Below are positions 42,633-51,614 of a stretch of DNA of 64,000 nt, in pieces. Under the pieces are notes generated by a model. That model did no database searches, was not told the origin of the DNA, and saw only the letters and a program-made list of their open reading frames with translations. The stretch's first letter is position 1, and every line of letters begins with the position of its first letter. The stretch is from Myroides marinus. Lineage in GTDB: Bacteria; Bacteroidota; Bacteroidia; Flavobacteriales; Flavobacteriaceae. The position numbers were made by a program, and so were the translations under genes. The DNA lies in NCBI RefSeq assembly GCF_900109075.1, contig NZ_FNYS01000009.1:80967-144966 (forward strand). The letters are read 5' to 3'.

Positions 42633-45019
42633 TATAATGCGAATTTTTTCTCTATATCCTCTACTTTCATTGTAATAAAAGTAGGTTTCATAAATGGTGA
42701 TACACTAGGTTCTTTACACGCGAATAAAGAATTCACGATACTCTCTTGTTCTTCTTCATTTAGCACAGTACCCGTTTTTACTGATAAACTGTGTGCCAAT
42801 GATTTTGCAATACGGTCACTCTGTCCCATTGCTGTCTTAGGAACTCCATCTTGGAAGTCACTAATCAAATCTTCTAATACGATAGAAGCTTCACTCTCTG
42901 ATATATTAACTGGCAGTCCTGAGATAACCACATACTCTTGTGTCATGTGTTCAAACCCAAATCCTGTCTGCTGTAACATCGGATATAATTCTCTCAATAT
43001 CTCTACCTCGTAAGGAGAATAATATAATGTCAACGGGAATAATAACTGTTGCGAGGATGCTGTATGATTCTGAATACTCTCCATAAACTTCTCATACAAG
43101 ATACGCTGATGTGCTCTCCCTTGATCGATAATAACCATCCCTGACTTAATCGGGCTAACGATATACTTTCTATTAATCTGAAAACGCTTAATTCCTGTAG
43201 CTTCTTCTTGTTTATTTTCGAATAAGTTACCTGTCACAAAATCACTCTCTAATTTTATGCCAGACACATCTAAATCCTCACTAGATGAACGCAATCCCTC
43301 GTATAAGTTTTCCCATCCTTCTATATTACTCTTAGAAGATAACGTTCCTTTAGACGAATACGATCCTTTACTATATGTAGATTTATTAGCCTTAGACTCA
43401 ATAACATCAGACTTCTTGTTCACCTTAGATCCGAAAGTCATCCCTTCACTAAAGTCCTCTCTGCTACTCTTATTTCCTTTGCTTTCTAAGACATCACTAT
43501 CACTATAAAAGCTACTAGTATAGTCTTCTTCACTCGCTGTATTACTCTTACTCTCTAACGTTTCTCCTAAAGAGAAAGCATCTACATCATTACTCTTACT
43601 CTCTAACGTTTCTCCTAAAGAGAAAGTGTCCACATCATTACTCTTGCTTTCTAGAGTTTCTCCTAAAGAAACATCTCCAGACACATTACTCTTACTCTCT
43701 AGTACATCTATAAAACGATTGTTCTCTATATCATTGCCTTTATTGATAATCTTATCTCCAAAAGGATTCATAGACACATACGTCTCGTTATTTTCTAATT
43801 CGTCTATGAAACGAGTGTTCTCAATACTACTATCAGAACTCCCAATAAACATAGCCGCATTATTGTCAAACGGATTGTACTCAAACTTATCTGTATTGAC
43901 ACTTATCTCTCTGTGAAACGGGTTAAAGTTTCTGTCCACCTCTATCGTAGGTGTAGAAGCCTCTTTGCCCTCAAAGTCGTAAGGAGTATCTAAGCTAGCA
44001 TCCCTCTGAAAGTCTAATACAGGAGCCACATTAAACTGTCCTAGACTATGCTTAATGATAGAGCGCAAAATACTGTATAACGCCTGCTCATCATCGAACT
44101 TTACCTCGGTCTTAGTAGGATGAATATTGATATCTATACTATCAGGTGGTACGTTAAAGTAAATGAAATAGCTAGGGTGTGTTCCCTCTTTTAGAAGTCC
44201 TTCATAAGCAGCCATAATAGCGTGATGTAAATAACCACTCTTCACAAAACGGTCATTCACAAAGAAGAATTGTTCCCCTCTACTCTTTTTGGCAAACTCA
44301 GGTTTTCCAACAAATCCAGTTACCTCAACTATCTCAGTATTCTCTTTAATCGGCACTAACTTTTCGTTAGTACGAGTCCCAAATACATTGACAATACGCT
44401 GACGCGCATTAGTAGGTAATAAATTAAACACTTCACTCCCATTGTGTATTAAAGAGAAGTGGATATTGTGATGCACTAATACAATACGCTCAAATTCATC
44501 AATGATGTTTCTTAACTCAACATTATCTGACTTTAAGAAATTGCGTCGCGCAGGTATATTAAAAAACAAGTTCTTTACTGAAAAAGAAGTTCCAGCAGGT
44601 GTCACTGCTACCTCTTGGCTAACGAGTTTAGTTCCCTCTATCACGATATGCGTTCCTAATTCTACATCGTGCTGACGTGTCTTTAGTTCTACATGGGCAA
44701 TAGCAGCTATAGAAGCAAGTGCTTCTCCTCTAAACCCCTTAGTACTTAATGCAAATAAATCCTCCGCTTTGGAAATCTTGGATGTAGCATGACGTTCAAA
44801 TGACATACGTGCATCGACATCACTCATCCCTTTTCCATTATCTATTACTTGTATTAAAGTTTTACCAGCCTCTTTTAGAATCAGCTTAATCTCTGTAGCT
44901 CCAGCATCGACAGAGTTCTCTATCAATTCTTTAACTACAGATGCTGGCCGCTGAACTACTTCTCCAGCTGCTATCTGATTCGCTACGTGATCTGGTAGTA
45001 AACGAATAATATCTGACAT
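42632..45019 (-). CDS. mutL: DNA mismatch repair protein MutL, long linker
   Basis: At 795 residues it is well above the 600-650 usual for Bacteroidota MutL. The N-terminal ATPase is intact: VKELIENSVDAGA near residue 30, VIDNGKGMSDVD and GFRGEALASIAAIA. The linker (about 345-600) is expanded by ESKSN-type repeats. In the C-terminal domain the metal-endonuclease motif DQHAxxExxxxE reads DQGRAHQRILYE (Asp632-Glu643), losing His and the first Glu, so nicking activity is doubtful. It heads an operon with two rhomboid genes. Confidence 0.93.
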   Translation of the reverse strand: MSDIIRLLPDHVANQIAAGEVVQRPASVVKELIENSVDAGATEIKLILKEAGKTLIQVIDNGKGMSDVDARMSFERHATSKISKAEDLFALSTKGFRGEALASIAAIAHVELKTRQHDVELGTHIVIEGTKLVSQEVAVTPAGTSFSVKNLFFNIPARRNFLKSDNVELRNIIDEFERIVLVHHNIHFSLIHNGSEVFNLLPTNARQRIVNVFGTRTNEKLVPIKENTEIVEVTGFVGKPEFAKKSRGEQFFFVNDRFVKSGYLHHAIMAAYEGLLKEGTHPSYFIYFNVPPDSIDINIHPTKTEVKFDDEQALYSILRSIIKHSLGQFNVAPVLDFQRDASLDTPYDFEGKEASTPTIEVDRNFNPFHREISVNTDKFEYNPFDNNAAMFIGSSDSSIENTRFIDELENNETYVSMNPFGDKIINKGNDIENNRFIDVLESKSNVSGDVSLGETLESKSNDVDTFSLGETLESKSNDVDAFSLGETLESKSNTASEEDYTSSFYSDSDVLESKGNKSSREDFSEGMTFGSKVNKKSDVIESKANKSTYSKGSYSSKGTLSSKSNIEGWENLYEGLRSSSEDLDVSGIKLESDFVTGNLFENKQEEATGIKRFQINRKYIVSPIKSGMVIIDQGRAHQRILYEKFMESIQNHTASSQQLLFPLTLYYSPYEVEILRELYPMLQQTGFGFEHMTQEYVVISGLPVNISESEASIVLEDLISDFQDGVPKTAMGQSDRIAKSLAHSLSVKTGTVLNEEEQESIVNSLFACKEPSVSPFMKPTFITMKVEDIEKKFAL
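43541..43684 (-). repeat. Three tandem 48-bp in-frame repeats inside mutL
   Basis: Units at 43541-43588, 43589-43636 and 43637-43684 start with the same plus-strand bases, ATTACTCTT. A fourth partial unit begins at 43685. Each encodes a 16-residue unit containing SLGETLESKSN (residues about 445-493). Because the unit is a multiple of three, copy-number change keeps the reading frame. Confidence 0.85.
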
Positions 45020-45366
45020 CTATTTGCTCCTATATTTTTAATCTAATTATTTAGATAAATTTCACTTAAGCTACAAATTTAAAGAAATATAAACTCCTTT
45101 ACTATTCCAAAATTGTAATTTATTCTAAAATATAGAAACCATTATATAAATCAGTGGAGACCTCAATAATACATAAGCTATATCCGCAATCACGTGAGCA
45201 ATAAGAAGCAAAAAAGAAGAATACCTAATGGACAATTAGAACAATAAGCCAGTAATCAAAAGCACCTATTACTTCGCCCTACTAACCCCCACAGGATTCT
45301 CATCAATTCCTAAAACCGTACAATATGCTTATCAGAGGACAATGAGTGAAGTATAAAAGGAGTATT

Positions 45367-45426
45367 GTTCGACAAAACAGCTCTCTACTCAACTAAACTC
45401 GAGGTATTGTCCTCGAAATGTCGAAC
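45367..45426 (+). other. Nested stem structure, possible structured RNA
   Basis: An outer 8-bp stem GTTCGACA / TGTCGAAC (45367-45374 with 45419-45426) encloses an inner hairpin CGAGG-TATTGT-CCTCG (45400-45415). The outer stem is the longest perfect dyad noticed in this gap. No promoter or terminator was found with it. Confidence 0.4.
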
Positions 45427-45780
45427 CAAATACTACCAATTCAGTATCTATAAGGCTTTAGAGTATGTCAATAGTTAACATGGAATATATCGAATAATAA
45501 ACAAACAACTAATAATCAATACTTTAAATAAAAAATACTGATAAAAAAAGTAATACATTTTTTTTTAGAAAGCAGCTGAATAAAGCCCTAAATCAAGAAG
45601 TTTTACAAAAAAATGGGAGTAATGCTGCTTAAAAACTAGTTTAAAACGATGATCTAAGGGGGTATTTACAAAAAAACAAGGCAAGTTTTTAGAAACAAGA
45701 AGGGGAATAAAGAAACTTGTTTTTCATTAATCAAGAAAATATTTTGACAAGAGCTATCAGCTAAATATAAAATACAAAAA

Positions 45781-45810
45781 AAGAGGATTCCTATAACCAG
45801 GAACCCTCTT
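45781..45810 (-). terminator. ribH terminator
   Basis: Stem AAGAGG-A-TTCCT / AGGAA-C-CCTCTT with one mismatch and a minus-strand T-run, 26 bases beyond the ribH stop. Confidence 0.75.
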
Positions 45811-45836
45811 CTATATGTTTGATAAACAGATTGCTA

Positions 45837-46328
45837 TTATGCTTTTCTATTTAATTCTATCATTTTTAAAGCTGCTATAGCTGCTTCTGTACCTTTATTT
45901 CCATGTTCTCCACCACTACGTGCAATAGATTGCTCGATATGGTTATCTGTCAATAGACAGAAGATAACAGGGATATCAGATATTAAGTTAAGATCTTTGA
46001 TACCATGTGTAACACCTTCACATACGAAGTCAAAGTGCATAGTCTCCCCTTTAATCACACATCCTACTACGATAACTGCGTCTAAAGCTTCATCTACTTC
46101 TATTATTTTCTTCGCTCCGAAGATTAATTCGAAACTACCTGGTACATTCCAGCGAACTATGTTTTCAGCTAATAAACCACAGTCTAATAATGCTGCTTCT
46201 GCTCCAGAATACAACCCATTAGTAATTTGGTCATTCCACTCCGATACTACAATACCTACTCTGAAGTCTTTCCCATCAGGAAGCGTAGATTTATCGTATT
46301 CAGATAAGTTTTTATTTGCTGTTGCCAT
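45837..46328 (-). CDS. ribH: 6,7-dimethyl-8-ribityllumazine synthase
   Basis: A 163-residue enzyme of the penultimate step of riboflavin synthesis, forming 60-mer or pentamer shells. Visible motifs are FRVGIVVSEWNDQIT, RWNVPGSFELIFGAKK, VVGCVIKGETMHFDFVCEGVTHGI (active-site loop with His), VIFCLLTDNHIEQS and a final GGEHGNKGTEAAIAALKM. It follows the TPR gene by 2 bases, in one leftward operon. Confidence 0.95.
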   Translation of the reverse strand: MATANKNLSEYDKSTLPDGKDFRVGIVVSEWNDQITNGLYSGAEAALLDCGLLAENIVRWNVPGSFELIFGAKKIIEVDEALDAVIVVGCVIKGETMHFDFVCEGVTHGIKDLNLISDIPVIFCLLTDNHIEQSIARSGGEHGNKGTEAAIAALKMIELNRKA

Positions 46329-46330
46329 AA

Positions 46331-47116
46331 TTATTGTGCTAATCCTATCAATGCGTCAACACCTCTGTATTCTACAGAACCTTGATAGTTATTTTTAATT
46401 TCGTTGAAGTTCTTAAGCGCTTCTTCTTTTTTACCTAATTCTAATGCTACTAAACCAGCTTTATTTAAAAATCTAGGAGTAGTAAAATCGTTTTGGTGTT
46501 TAGAAGCTGCTTGTTTATAGTATTCTAAAGCTTGATCATATTGCTTTAATTCAGAGAATGCATCTCCGATAGCACCTAAAGCTTGTGATGCCATAACAAT
46601 ATCATTACTTTTAAATTTCTCTAAATGTTTGATAGCCTCTTCATATTTGTTCATATGTAAGTATGCAGTACCTGCATAGTAATGAGCTAAGTCAGAAGAT
46701 TGAGTACCACCGTAGTTCTCGATAATTCCTAAAAATCCTAATTTACCTTCACCTCCATTAAGAGCAAGATTAAAAAGAGAATCTTTAGCAGTAGTATTCA
46801 TTAAAGCATTGTTATAGTAACTCTGTGCTTGGAACATTTCGTTAGCAGCATCATCGTTCTTTGGCTCAACAATAAGTTTGTCATAACCAACATATCCTAA
46901 AGTTGCTATTGCCACAGCACCTACTAAACCAAAAATAACTTTTTGATTACGTACTACCCAGCTTTCCATTCTATTAGCACCTTGGTCTAATGAATCAAAT
47001 ACTTCTGCTGTTTTACTATTTGATGAATCAATATTAGTATATTGATCGAACTCATTATCTTCTTTTTCTTGTTCAGGTTTAGGGGCTTTATAACCTCTTT
47101 TATTATAAGTTGCCAT
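46331..47116 (-). CDS. TPR repeat membrane-anchored protein
   Basis: A 261-residue protein. A hydrophilic N-terminus (about 1-60) precedes one membrane helix (about 64-80, KVIFGLVGAVAIATLGYVGY). TPR-like repeats follow: LAHYYAGTAYLHMNKYEEAIKHL, ALGAIGDAFSELKQYDQALEYY and FLNKAGLVALELGKKEEALKNF. The layout resembles YfgM/YfgL-linked tetratricopeptide proteins that aid envelope protein folding, which is a guess. It is divergent from recF and co-transcribed with ribH. Confidence 0.85.
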   Translation of the reverse strand: MATYNKRGYKAPKPEQEKEDNEFDQYTNIDSSNSKTAEVFDSLDQGANRMESWVVRNQKVIFGLVGAVAIATLGYVGYDKLIVEPKNDDAANEMFQAQSYYNNALMNTTAKDSLFNLALNGGEGKLGFLGIIENYGGTQSSDLAHYYAGTAYLHMNKYEEAIKHLEKFKSNDIVMASQALGAIGDAFSELKQYDQALEYYKQAASKHQNDFTTPRFLNKAGLVALELGKKEEALKNFNEIKNNYQGSVEYRGVDALIGLAQ

Positions 47117-47250
47117 TTATACAAAGTTTAATGAGTCGCAAAAATAGGATTTTTATTGTAATATAAAAGTGCTTTCTATCTATATTTTTGATAATTTGCA
47201 CCAAAATTTCACAAAGCACTCTCTAAAACGTTAAAATAACTTGTAACAAC

Positions 47251-48345
47251 GTGTATTTAAAAAAATTAAACATATTAAATTTCAAAAATATTAGTGATAA
47301 TACCTTCACTTTTAATCAAAAAATAAACTGTTTTATTGGTCTAAATGGTGTGGGAAAGACTAATATATTAGATGCTATCTACTATATGGCTTATGGCAAG
47401 AGTTACTTTAATCCAGTGGCTGTTCAGAACATAAAACACGATGAGGATTTCTTCGTTATAGACGGGACTTTTGTGAGAGAAGACAAGGATGAACACATCG
47501 TATGTAGTCTAAAAAAAGGACAAAAAAAGATCCTAAAAAGAAACAATAAAAACTACGATAGATTCTCAGATCACTTTGGTTTTATTCCCCTAGTAATCAT
47601 CTCTCCTTCTGATAGTGATCTGATCACAGAAGGAAGCGAGACGCGTCGAAAATTTATAGATAGTGTAATCTCTCAGATGGATAGCAATTACCTACAATTG
47701 CTAATCCAATATCAAAAACTAATCAGTCAGAGAAATGCATTGCTAAAGAGTTTTGCACAGAATCAGTACTTTGACGGAGAGACTCTAGCAGTATATAATG
47801 AGCAGATAGCAGAGTTAGCTCAGCCTATCTATGAGAAGAGAAAACAGTTCTTAGAAGAGTTTACTCCTATATTTACCCATTATCACAACCTGATTACGGA
47901 CCATAAAGACGATGTCTCTCTAAAATACGAAACACAACTAGAAGGTAAATCAATGCTAGAGTTGTTTCAAGAGAACTTACAGAAAGACCGTATACTACAA
48001 TATACTTCTGTAGGAATTCACAAAGATGATTTGGCATTCGAGTTAAAAGAACATCCTATCAAAAAGTTTGGATCACAAGGTCAACAGAAGTCATTCTTAA
48101 TAGCACTGAAGTTAGCTCAATTTGAGTTTCTAAAGACACAGAGAGGGGTAGCTCCTATCTTATTATTTGATGATATCTTTGACAAACTAGATGAAAATAG
48201 AGTGCGAAAAATATTAGAACTCGTAAATCTAGATACCTTTGGTCAACTATTTATTTCGGATACCCATGCTGATAGAACAGAGAGTCTTCTAAACAGTATA
48301 CACCAGGACTACGAAATATTTAAAATACAACAAAACGAAGAATAA
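47251..48345 (+). CDS. recF: DNA replication and repair protein RecF
   Basis: A 364-residue ABC/SMC-like ATPase that helps load RecA at gaps. Walker A is [23 protein letters not shown] near residue 30; the signature and Walker B are [18 protein letters not shown] and [13 protein letters not shown]. The C-terminal D-loop ends FISDTHADR. The start is GTG. It stands at the head of a recF-murB rightward pair, divergent from the TPR gene; no dnaA or dnaN is in view. Confidence 0.95.
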   Translation: MYLKKLNILNFKNISDNTFTFNQKINCFIGLNGVGKTNILDAIYYMAYGKSYFNPVAVQNIKHDEDFFVIDGTFVREDKDEHIVCSLKKGQKKILKRNNKNYDRFSDHFGFIPLVIISPSDSDLITEGSETRRKFIDSVISQMDSNYLQLLIQYQKLISQRNALLKSFAQNQYFDGETLAVYNEQIAELAQPIYEKRKQFLEEFTPIFTHYHNLITDHKDDVSLKYETQLEGKSMLELFQENLQKDRILQYTSVGIHKDDLAFELKEHPIKKFGSQGQQKSFLIALKLAQFEFLKTQRGVAPILLFDDIFDKLDENRVRKILELVNLDTFGQLFISDTHADRTESLLNSIHQDYEIFKIQQNEE

Positions 48346-48365
48346 ACTAATACCGCTAATAGACA

Positions 48366-49379
48366 ATGAATATCCACGAGAACGTATCTCTAAAACCATA
48401 TAACACGTTTGGTCTAGATGTAAATGCTAAATATTTTATCGAAATAAAACAGCTAAACGACTTAAAAGAAATAGTAAAAGCGAATAAAAGTGATAAGCTA
48501 TTTATCTTAGGTGGGGGTAGTAATATGCTGCTGACTAAGGATATCAATAAGATCGTAGTCAAGTTAGATCTACAGGGCATCTCTGTCCTAGAAGAGACTA
48601 ATGATTATGTATTAGTAGAAGCTCAGGCTGGTGAGAACTGGCACGAGTTCGTCTTATGGTGTATAGAGCACAACTATGGTGGTGTAGAGAATCTATCTCT
48701 AATACCGGGTAATGTAGGGACTACACCTATACAGAATATAGGTGCATATGGTGTAGAGATTAAGGATGTGATGCACAGCTGTAAGGCATTAGATATGAAA
48801 ACGCTAGAGATAGTAGAGTTTACGAATGCTCAATGTCAATTCGGGTATAGAGAGAGTGTATTCAAAAATGAACTGAAGGATAAATACATTATTATATCTA
48901 CCACTTTTAAACTAACGAAGCAGAACCATGTCTTAAAAGTAGATTATGGTGCGATAAAAGGTCAATTAGAAGAAAAGAATATCACTGAACCGAGTATTAA
49001 AGATATCAGTGATGCTGTAATAGAGATTAGAGAGAGTAAATTACCTAATCCTAAAGAGATAGGTAATAGTGGTAGCTTCTTTAAAAATCCTATAGTAGAT
49101 AAAGCAACATTCTTAAGATTACAGAATGCTTATCCTAAGATGCCTTTCTATACAGTAAGTGATGAAGAGGTAAAGATACCTGCAGGATGGCTGATAGAGA
49201 CTAGCGGTTTTAAAGGATACCGATTAGGAGATGCTGGTGTACATGAGAAGCAAGCTTTAGTATTAGTAAACTATGGCAAGGCTGAAGGAGGTCAAATCAA
49301 AAAGTTATCTGAGACAATACAAAGAGAAGTTTATAACTTATTCGGAGTGTCTATACAGGCAGAGGTTAATATATTTTAA
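48366..49379 (+). CDS. murB: UDP-N-acetylenolpyruvoylglucosamine reductase
   Basis: A 337-residue FAD enzyme reducing UDP-GlcNAc-enolpyruvate to UDP-MurNAc. FAD-binding motifs are LGGGSNMLL near residue 50 and LIPGNVGTTPIQNIGAYG near residue 115. The catalytic serine block SGSFFKNP is near residue 235, with RLGDAGVHEKQALVLVNYG later. This is the longer type I MurB (E. coli-like). It starts 20 bases after recF. Confidence 0.95.
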   Translation: MNIHENVSLKPYNTFGLDVNAKYFIEIKQLNDLKEIVKANKSDKLFILGGGSNMLLTKDINKIVVKLDLQGISVLEETNDYVLVEAQAGENWHEFVLWCIEHNYGGVENLSLIPGNVGTTPIQNIGAYGVEIKDVMHSCKALDMKTLEIVEFTNAQCQFGYRESVFKNELKDKYIIISTTFKLTKQNHVLKVDYGAIKGQLEEKNITEPSIKDISDAVIEIRESKLPNPKEIGNSGSFFKNPIVDKATFLRLQNAYPKMPFYTVSDEEVKIPAGWLIETSGFKGYRLGDAGVHEKQALVLVNYGKAEGGQIKKLSETIQREVYNLFGVSIQAEVNIF

Positions 49380-49398
49380 ACAGGTTAATAACCTGTTT
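49378..49398 (+). terminator. murB terminator overlapping stop
   Basis: Perfect 9-bp stem AAACAGGTT / AACCTGTTT with AAT loop; the murB stop codon runs into the stem. The T tail is weak (ATTTTAG). Confidence 0.65.
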
Positions 49399-49564
49399 AT
49401 TTTAGTTAGGAGGATTACTAAATTTAATAGAAAAAGGCATTCTATTTTAAGAATATAACCTCTTATATATAAACAATACAAGCCGTATACCAAGAAAAAT
49501 AAGGCTAATCAAATTATTCAATGAATTTTAAATACGCTCTTACAGAGCTTTAACAGATTAATCG

Positions 49565-49572
49565 TACATTTG
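49565..49572 (+). promoter_or_regulatory. -7 element of the glycosyltransferase gene
   Basis: TACATTTG, perfect consensus, 28 bases before the ATG at 49600. Confidence 0.65.
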
Positions 49573-49599
49573 CAGACCTTACAGGAATAGATTATCACT

Positions 49600-50706
49600 A
49601 TGCTAACACTTTTATTTTACATTTTTATTGCTGTTATAGTAATTGAGATATTACAGTACATTATCATATATGGCCCTATCGCTATGACTACTAGCCTACC
49701 TACTAAAAAGTATGTAGACTTCGAACCTGTATCTGTAATCGTATATATAAAAGAGCAACAAGATAAACTAGATAACTTCTTAACTCAACTAATCAATCAA
49801 GATTATCCTGAGTACGAGATAGTACTTATCCATAATGAATCTGATGATGATGATCTAGAAATACTAGAAGCATTCTGTGCTAAACATGCTAATACTAGAT
49901 TAGTAAAAGTAGCAAACATAGAGACCTTCTGGGGAAACAAGAAATACTCATTAACACTAGGGATGAAAGTGGCTAAGTATGAGCGATTCGTATTTATAGA
50001 GCCTGTGGTAACTCCTAGATCAGAGAACTGGTTATTGTCATTTACTAGAAACTTCTCTACTTCTAAAAAGATTGTACTAGGGCACACTAGTATCAATAAA
50101 AAGAAAAGATCGTTTATCAATCAATTAATAAGATTTCAAAACACGTATAAATCTATTGATTTATTCTCGTGGGCTAATTTTGGTAAACCATTTCACGGTA
50201 ATGCTTATAATCAAGGGTATAACAAAGAGTTATTCTTTAAAGTAAATGGTTTTATCGAGCAGATGAGAGTTCCTTATGGAGATGAATACTCGTTCATCAA
50301 TCAGATAGGTACTAGCAATAATGTCGCTGTGGCTTATGATCAGGATAGTTTCGTTAATTTACAGGTAGAGAGTAAGACTTCTACTTGGCTTAACAATGTA
50401 AAGACTTATGATCTTTTGTTTAGATCTTCTTCTTTCTTTTCTCAGTTGAAGTTGAGATTCTTTAACTTATGTCACCTATTATTCTTTGCACTTTTTACTG
50501 TATTGATGTCATTCTTATTTAATTGGGAGATCGTATTAGGGTTATTTGCTTTCCGCTACCTAATTATCTATATCTACAATTATAAACTATTCAAAGTATT
50601 TGATGATAAAGATTTAATATGGACACTGCCTTTCTTAGAAATTATTCATATTTTTATAACTACATATTACTCATCTATACACTTTATCACACGTAAAAAG
50701 ATTTGA
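49600..50706 (+). CDS. Membrane glycosyltransferase family 2
   Basis: A 368-residue protein. An N-terminal membrane segment (about 1-25) leads to a GT-A domain: VSVIVYIKEQQDKLDNFL, INQDYPEYEIVLIHNESDDDD and YGDEYSFINQIG. Two or three helices near the C-terminus (about 290-355) anchor it again. A GT2 fold is clear; donor and acceptor sugars are not. It overlaps the following sigma factor gene by 4 bases, an unusual translational coupling. Confidence 0.85.
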   Translation: MLTLLFYIFIAVIVIEILQYIIIYGPIAMTTSLPTKKYVDFEPVSVIVYIKEQQDKLDNFLTQLINQDYPEYEIVLIHNESDDDDLEILEAFCAKHANTRLVKVANIETFWGNKKYSLTLGMKVAKYERFVFIEPVVTPRSENWLLSFTRNFSTSKKIVLGHTSINKKKRSFINQLIRFQNTYKSIDLFSWANFGKPFHGNAYNQGYNKELFFKVNGFIEQMRVPYGDEYSFINQIGTSNNVAVAYDQDSFVNLQVESKTSTWLNNVKTYDLLFRSSSFFSQLKLRFFNLCHLLFFALFTVLMSFLFNWEIVLGLFAFRYLIIYIYNYKLFKVFDDKDLIWTLPFLEIIHIFITTYYSSIHFITRKKI

Positions 50707-51278
50707 AAACTTTAGTTCAAGAAAATATCCTCGCTGCTCAGAAAGGCGACCAAATAGCATTTACTTTCTTACTGAATCACTATTGGGCTGAAGTCTATAA
50801 CTTTATGCTTAAAAGAACAGCGAATGAAATAGACGCTGAGGATATCACTATTGAAACTTTTTCTAAAGCTTTTACTAGTATAGGCAAATATGACTCTACT
50901 TTTGCTTTTAATACATGGTTGATTAGCATTGCTAAAAATGTACATATCGATATGATAAGAAGACGAAAAAACATGTCTTTCTTAGATATAAACGATGAAG
51001 AAAACCAACAATACCACAATATTATAGATGACTCTATGAATAAGGAGGACGAACTTATACAAGAGCAAAATCTAGTAATCTTTAAAAGCTATATCAATCT
51101 ACTGAAACCTCACTATCAGGAGGTAATAGACATGCGATTCTTTCAAGAGATGTCTTATAACGAAATAGCAGAAGCGCTAAACGAACCTCTGAACAATGTA
51201 AAGGTGAAGATTATGCGTGCTAAAAAGCTATTGGCAGAAATCATCCTAAAACAGATTGATCAGAACTTCTCTATCTAA
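50703..51278 (+). CDS. RNA polymerase sigma factor, ECF type
   Basis: A 191-residue sigma-70-related factor without region 1 or 3, so ECF type. Region 2 covers about residues 14-85 (YNFMLKRTANEIDAEDITIETFSKAF, then TWLISIAKNVHIDMIRRRK). Region 4 covers about 125-185 (LKPHYQEVIDMRFFQEMSYNEIAEALNEPLNNVKVKIMRAKK). It begins with TTG overlapping the glycosyltransferase stop. No anti-sigma factor follows; the nirK gene begins 340 bases on. Its regulon is unknown. Confidence 0.88.
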   Translation: MKTLVQENILAAQKGDQIAFTFLLNHYWAEVYNFMLKRTANEIDAEDITIETFSKAFTSIGKYDSTFAFNTWLISIAKNVHIDMIRRRKNMSFLDINDEENQQYHNIIDDSMNKEDELIQEQNLVIFKSYINLLKPHYQEVIDMRFFQEMSYNEIAEALNEPLNNVKVKIMRAKKLLAEIILKQIDQNFSI

Positions 51279-51614
51279 TCTAACCTCTATCCTATTTGAT
51301 ACGGATAGCAATACTATTTTATACTCATCTGACGTCTTCTTAAAGTCTAAAAAACTTAATATCAGTACTTTTTACTTTATTTACTGTTTTTTATTTGTTA
51401 ATGTCAATTACTAAAATCAAATAATTAAATAACTTATACTCTAAAAACCAAAAGATTAACCACAATATCCTTGTATTAATCAACAATATTACAATTTTAT
51501 AAGTATCACTAAAAAAAGTTCGAATTATTAAATAAAACTGATAAATATCAATATAGAAGACAAAATTGTCTTTTATATTTGATATACAAAAATGAACTAA
51601 CATAGCACATACTT
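51279..51614. other. 336-bp region upstream of nirK
   Basis: No gene seen. Its right end carries the nirK promoter and a 30-bp dyad. No terminator for the sigma factor gene was identified. Confidence 0.6.
51550..51581 (+). promoter_or_regulatory. nirK promoter with 30-bp operator dyad
   Basis: A near-perfect 30-bp inverted repeat (51550-51579): AATATA-g-AAGACAA, AA centre, TTGTCTT-t-TATATT. Its right arm overlaps the perfect -7 element TATATTTG (51574-51581). The core AAGAC-N6-GTCTTTTAT matches the motif upstream of norZ and of the Rrf2 gene. A repressor bound here would block the promoter; the Rrf2 protein is the local candidate. Confidence 0.65.

Larger units (their letters stand above)
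45020..45836. other. 817-bp intergenic region between ribH and mutL
   Basis: No believable gene. It holds a nested dyad at 45367-45426 (listed separately), an inverted pair AAGCAGC / GCTGCTT (about 45570 and 45623) and the ribH terminator at the right. Near 45171-45184 the minus strand reads GATATAGCTTATGT, the start of the dispersed repeat, but the match stops there. The sequence reads as decayed intergenic or former accessory DNA. Confidence 0.5.

Noticed and set aside
45171..45184. Fifth copy of the dispersed repeat on the minus strand
   Set aside because: Only 14 bases (GATATAGCTTATGT) match and neither hairpin is present; could be chance in AT-rich DNA.
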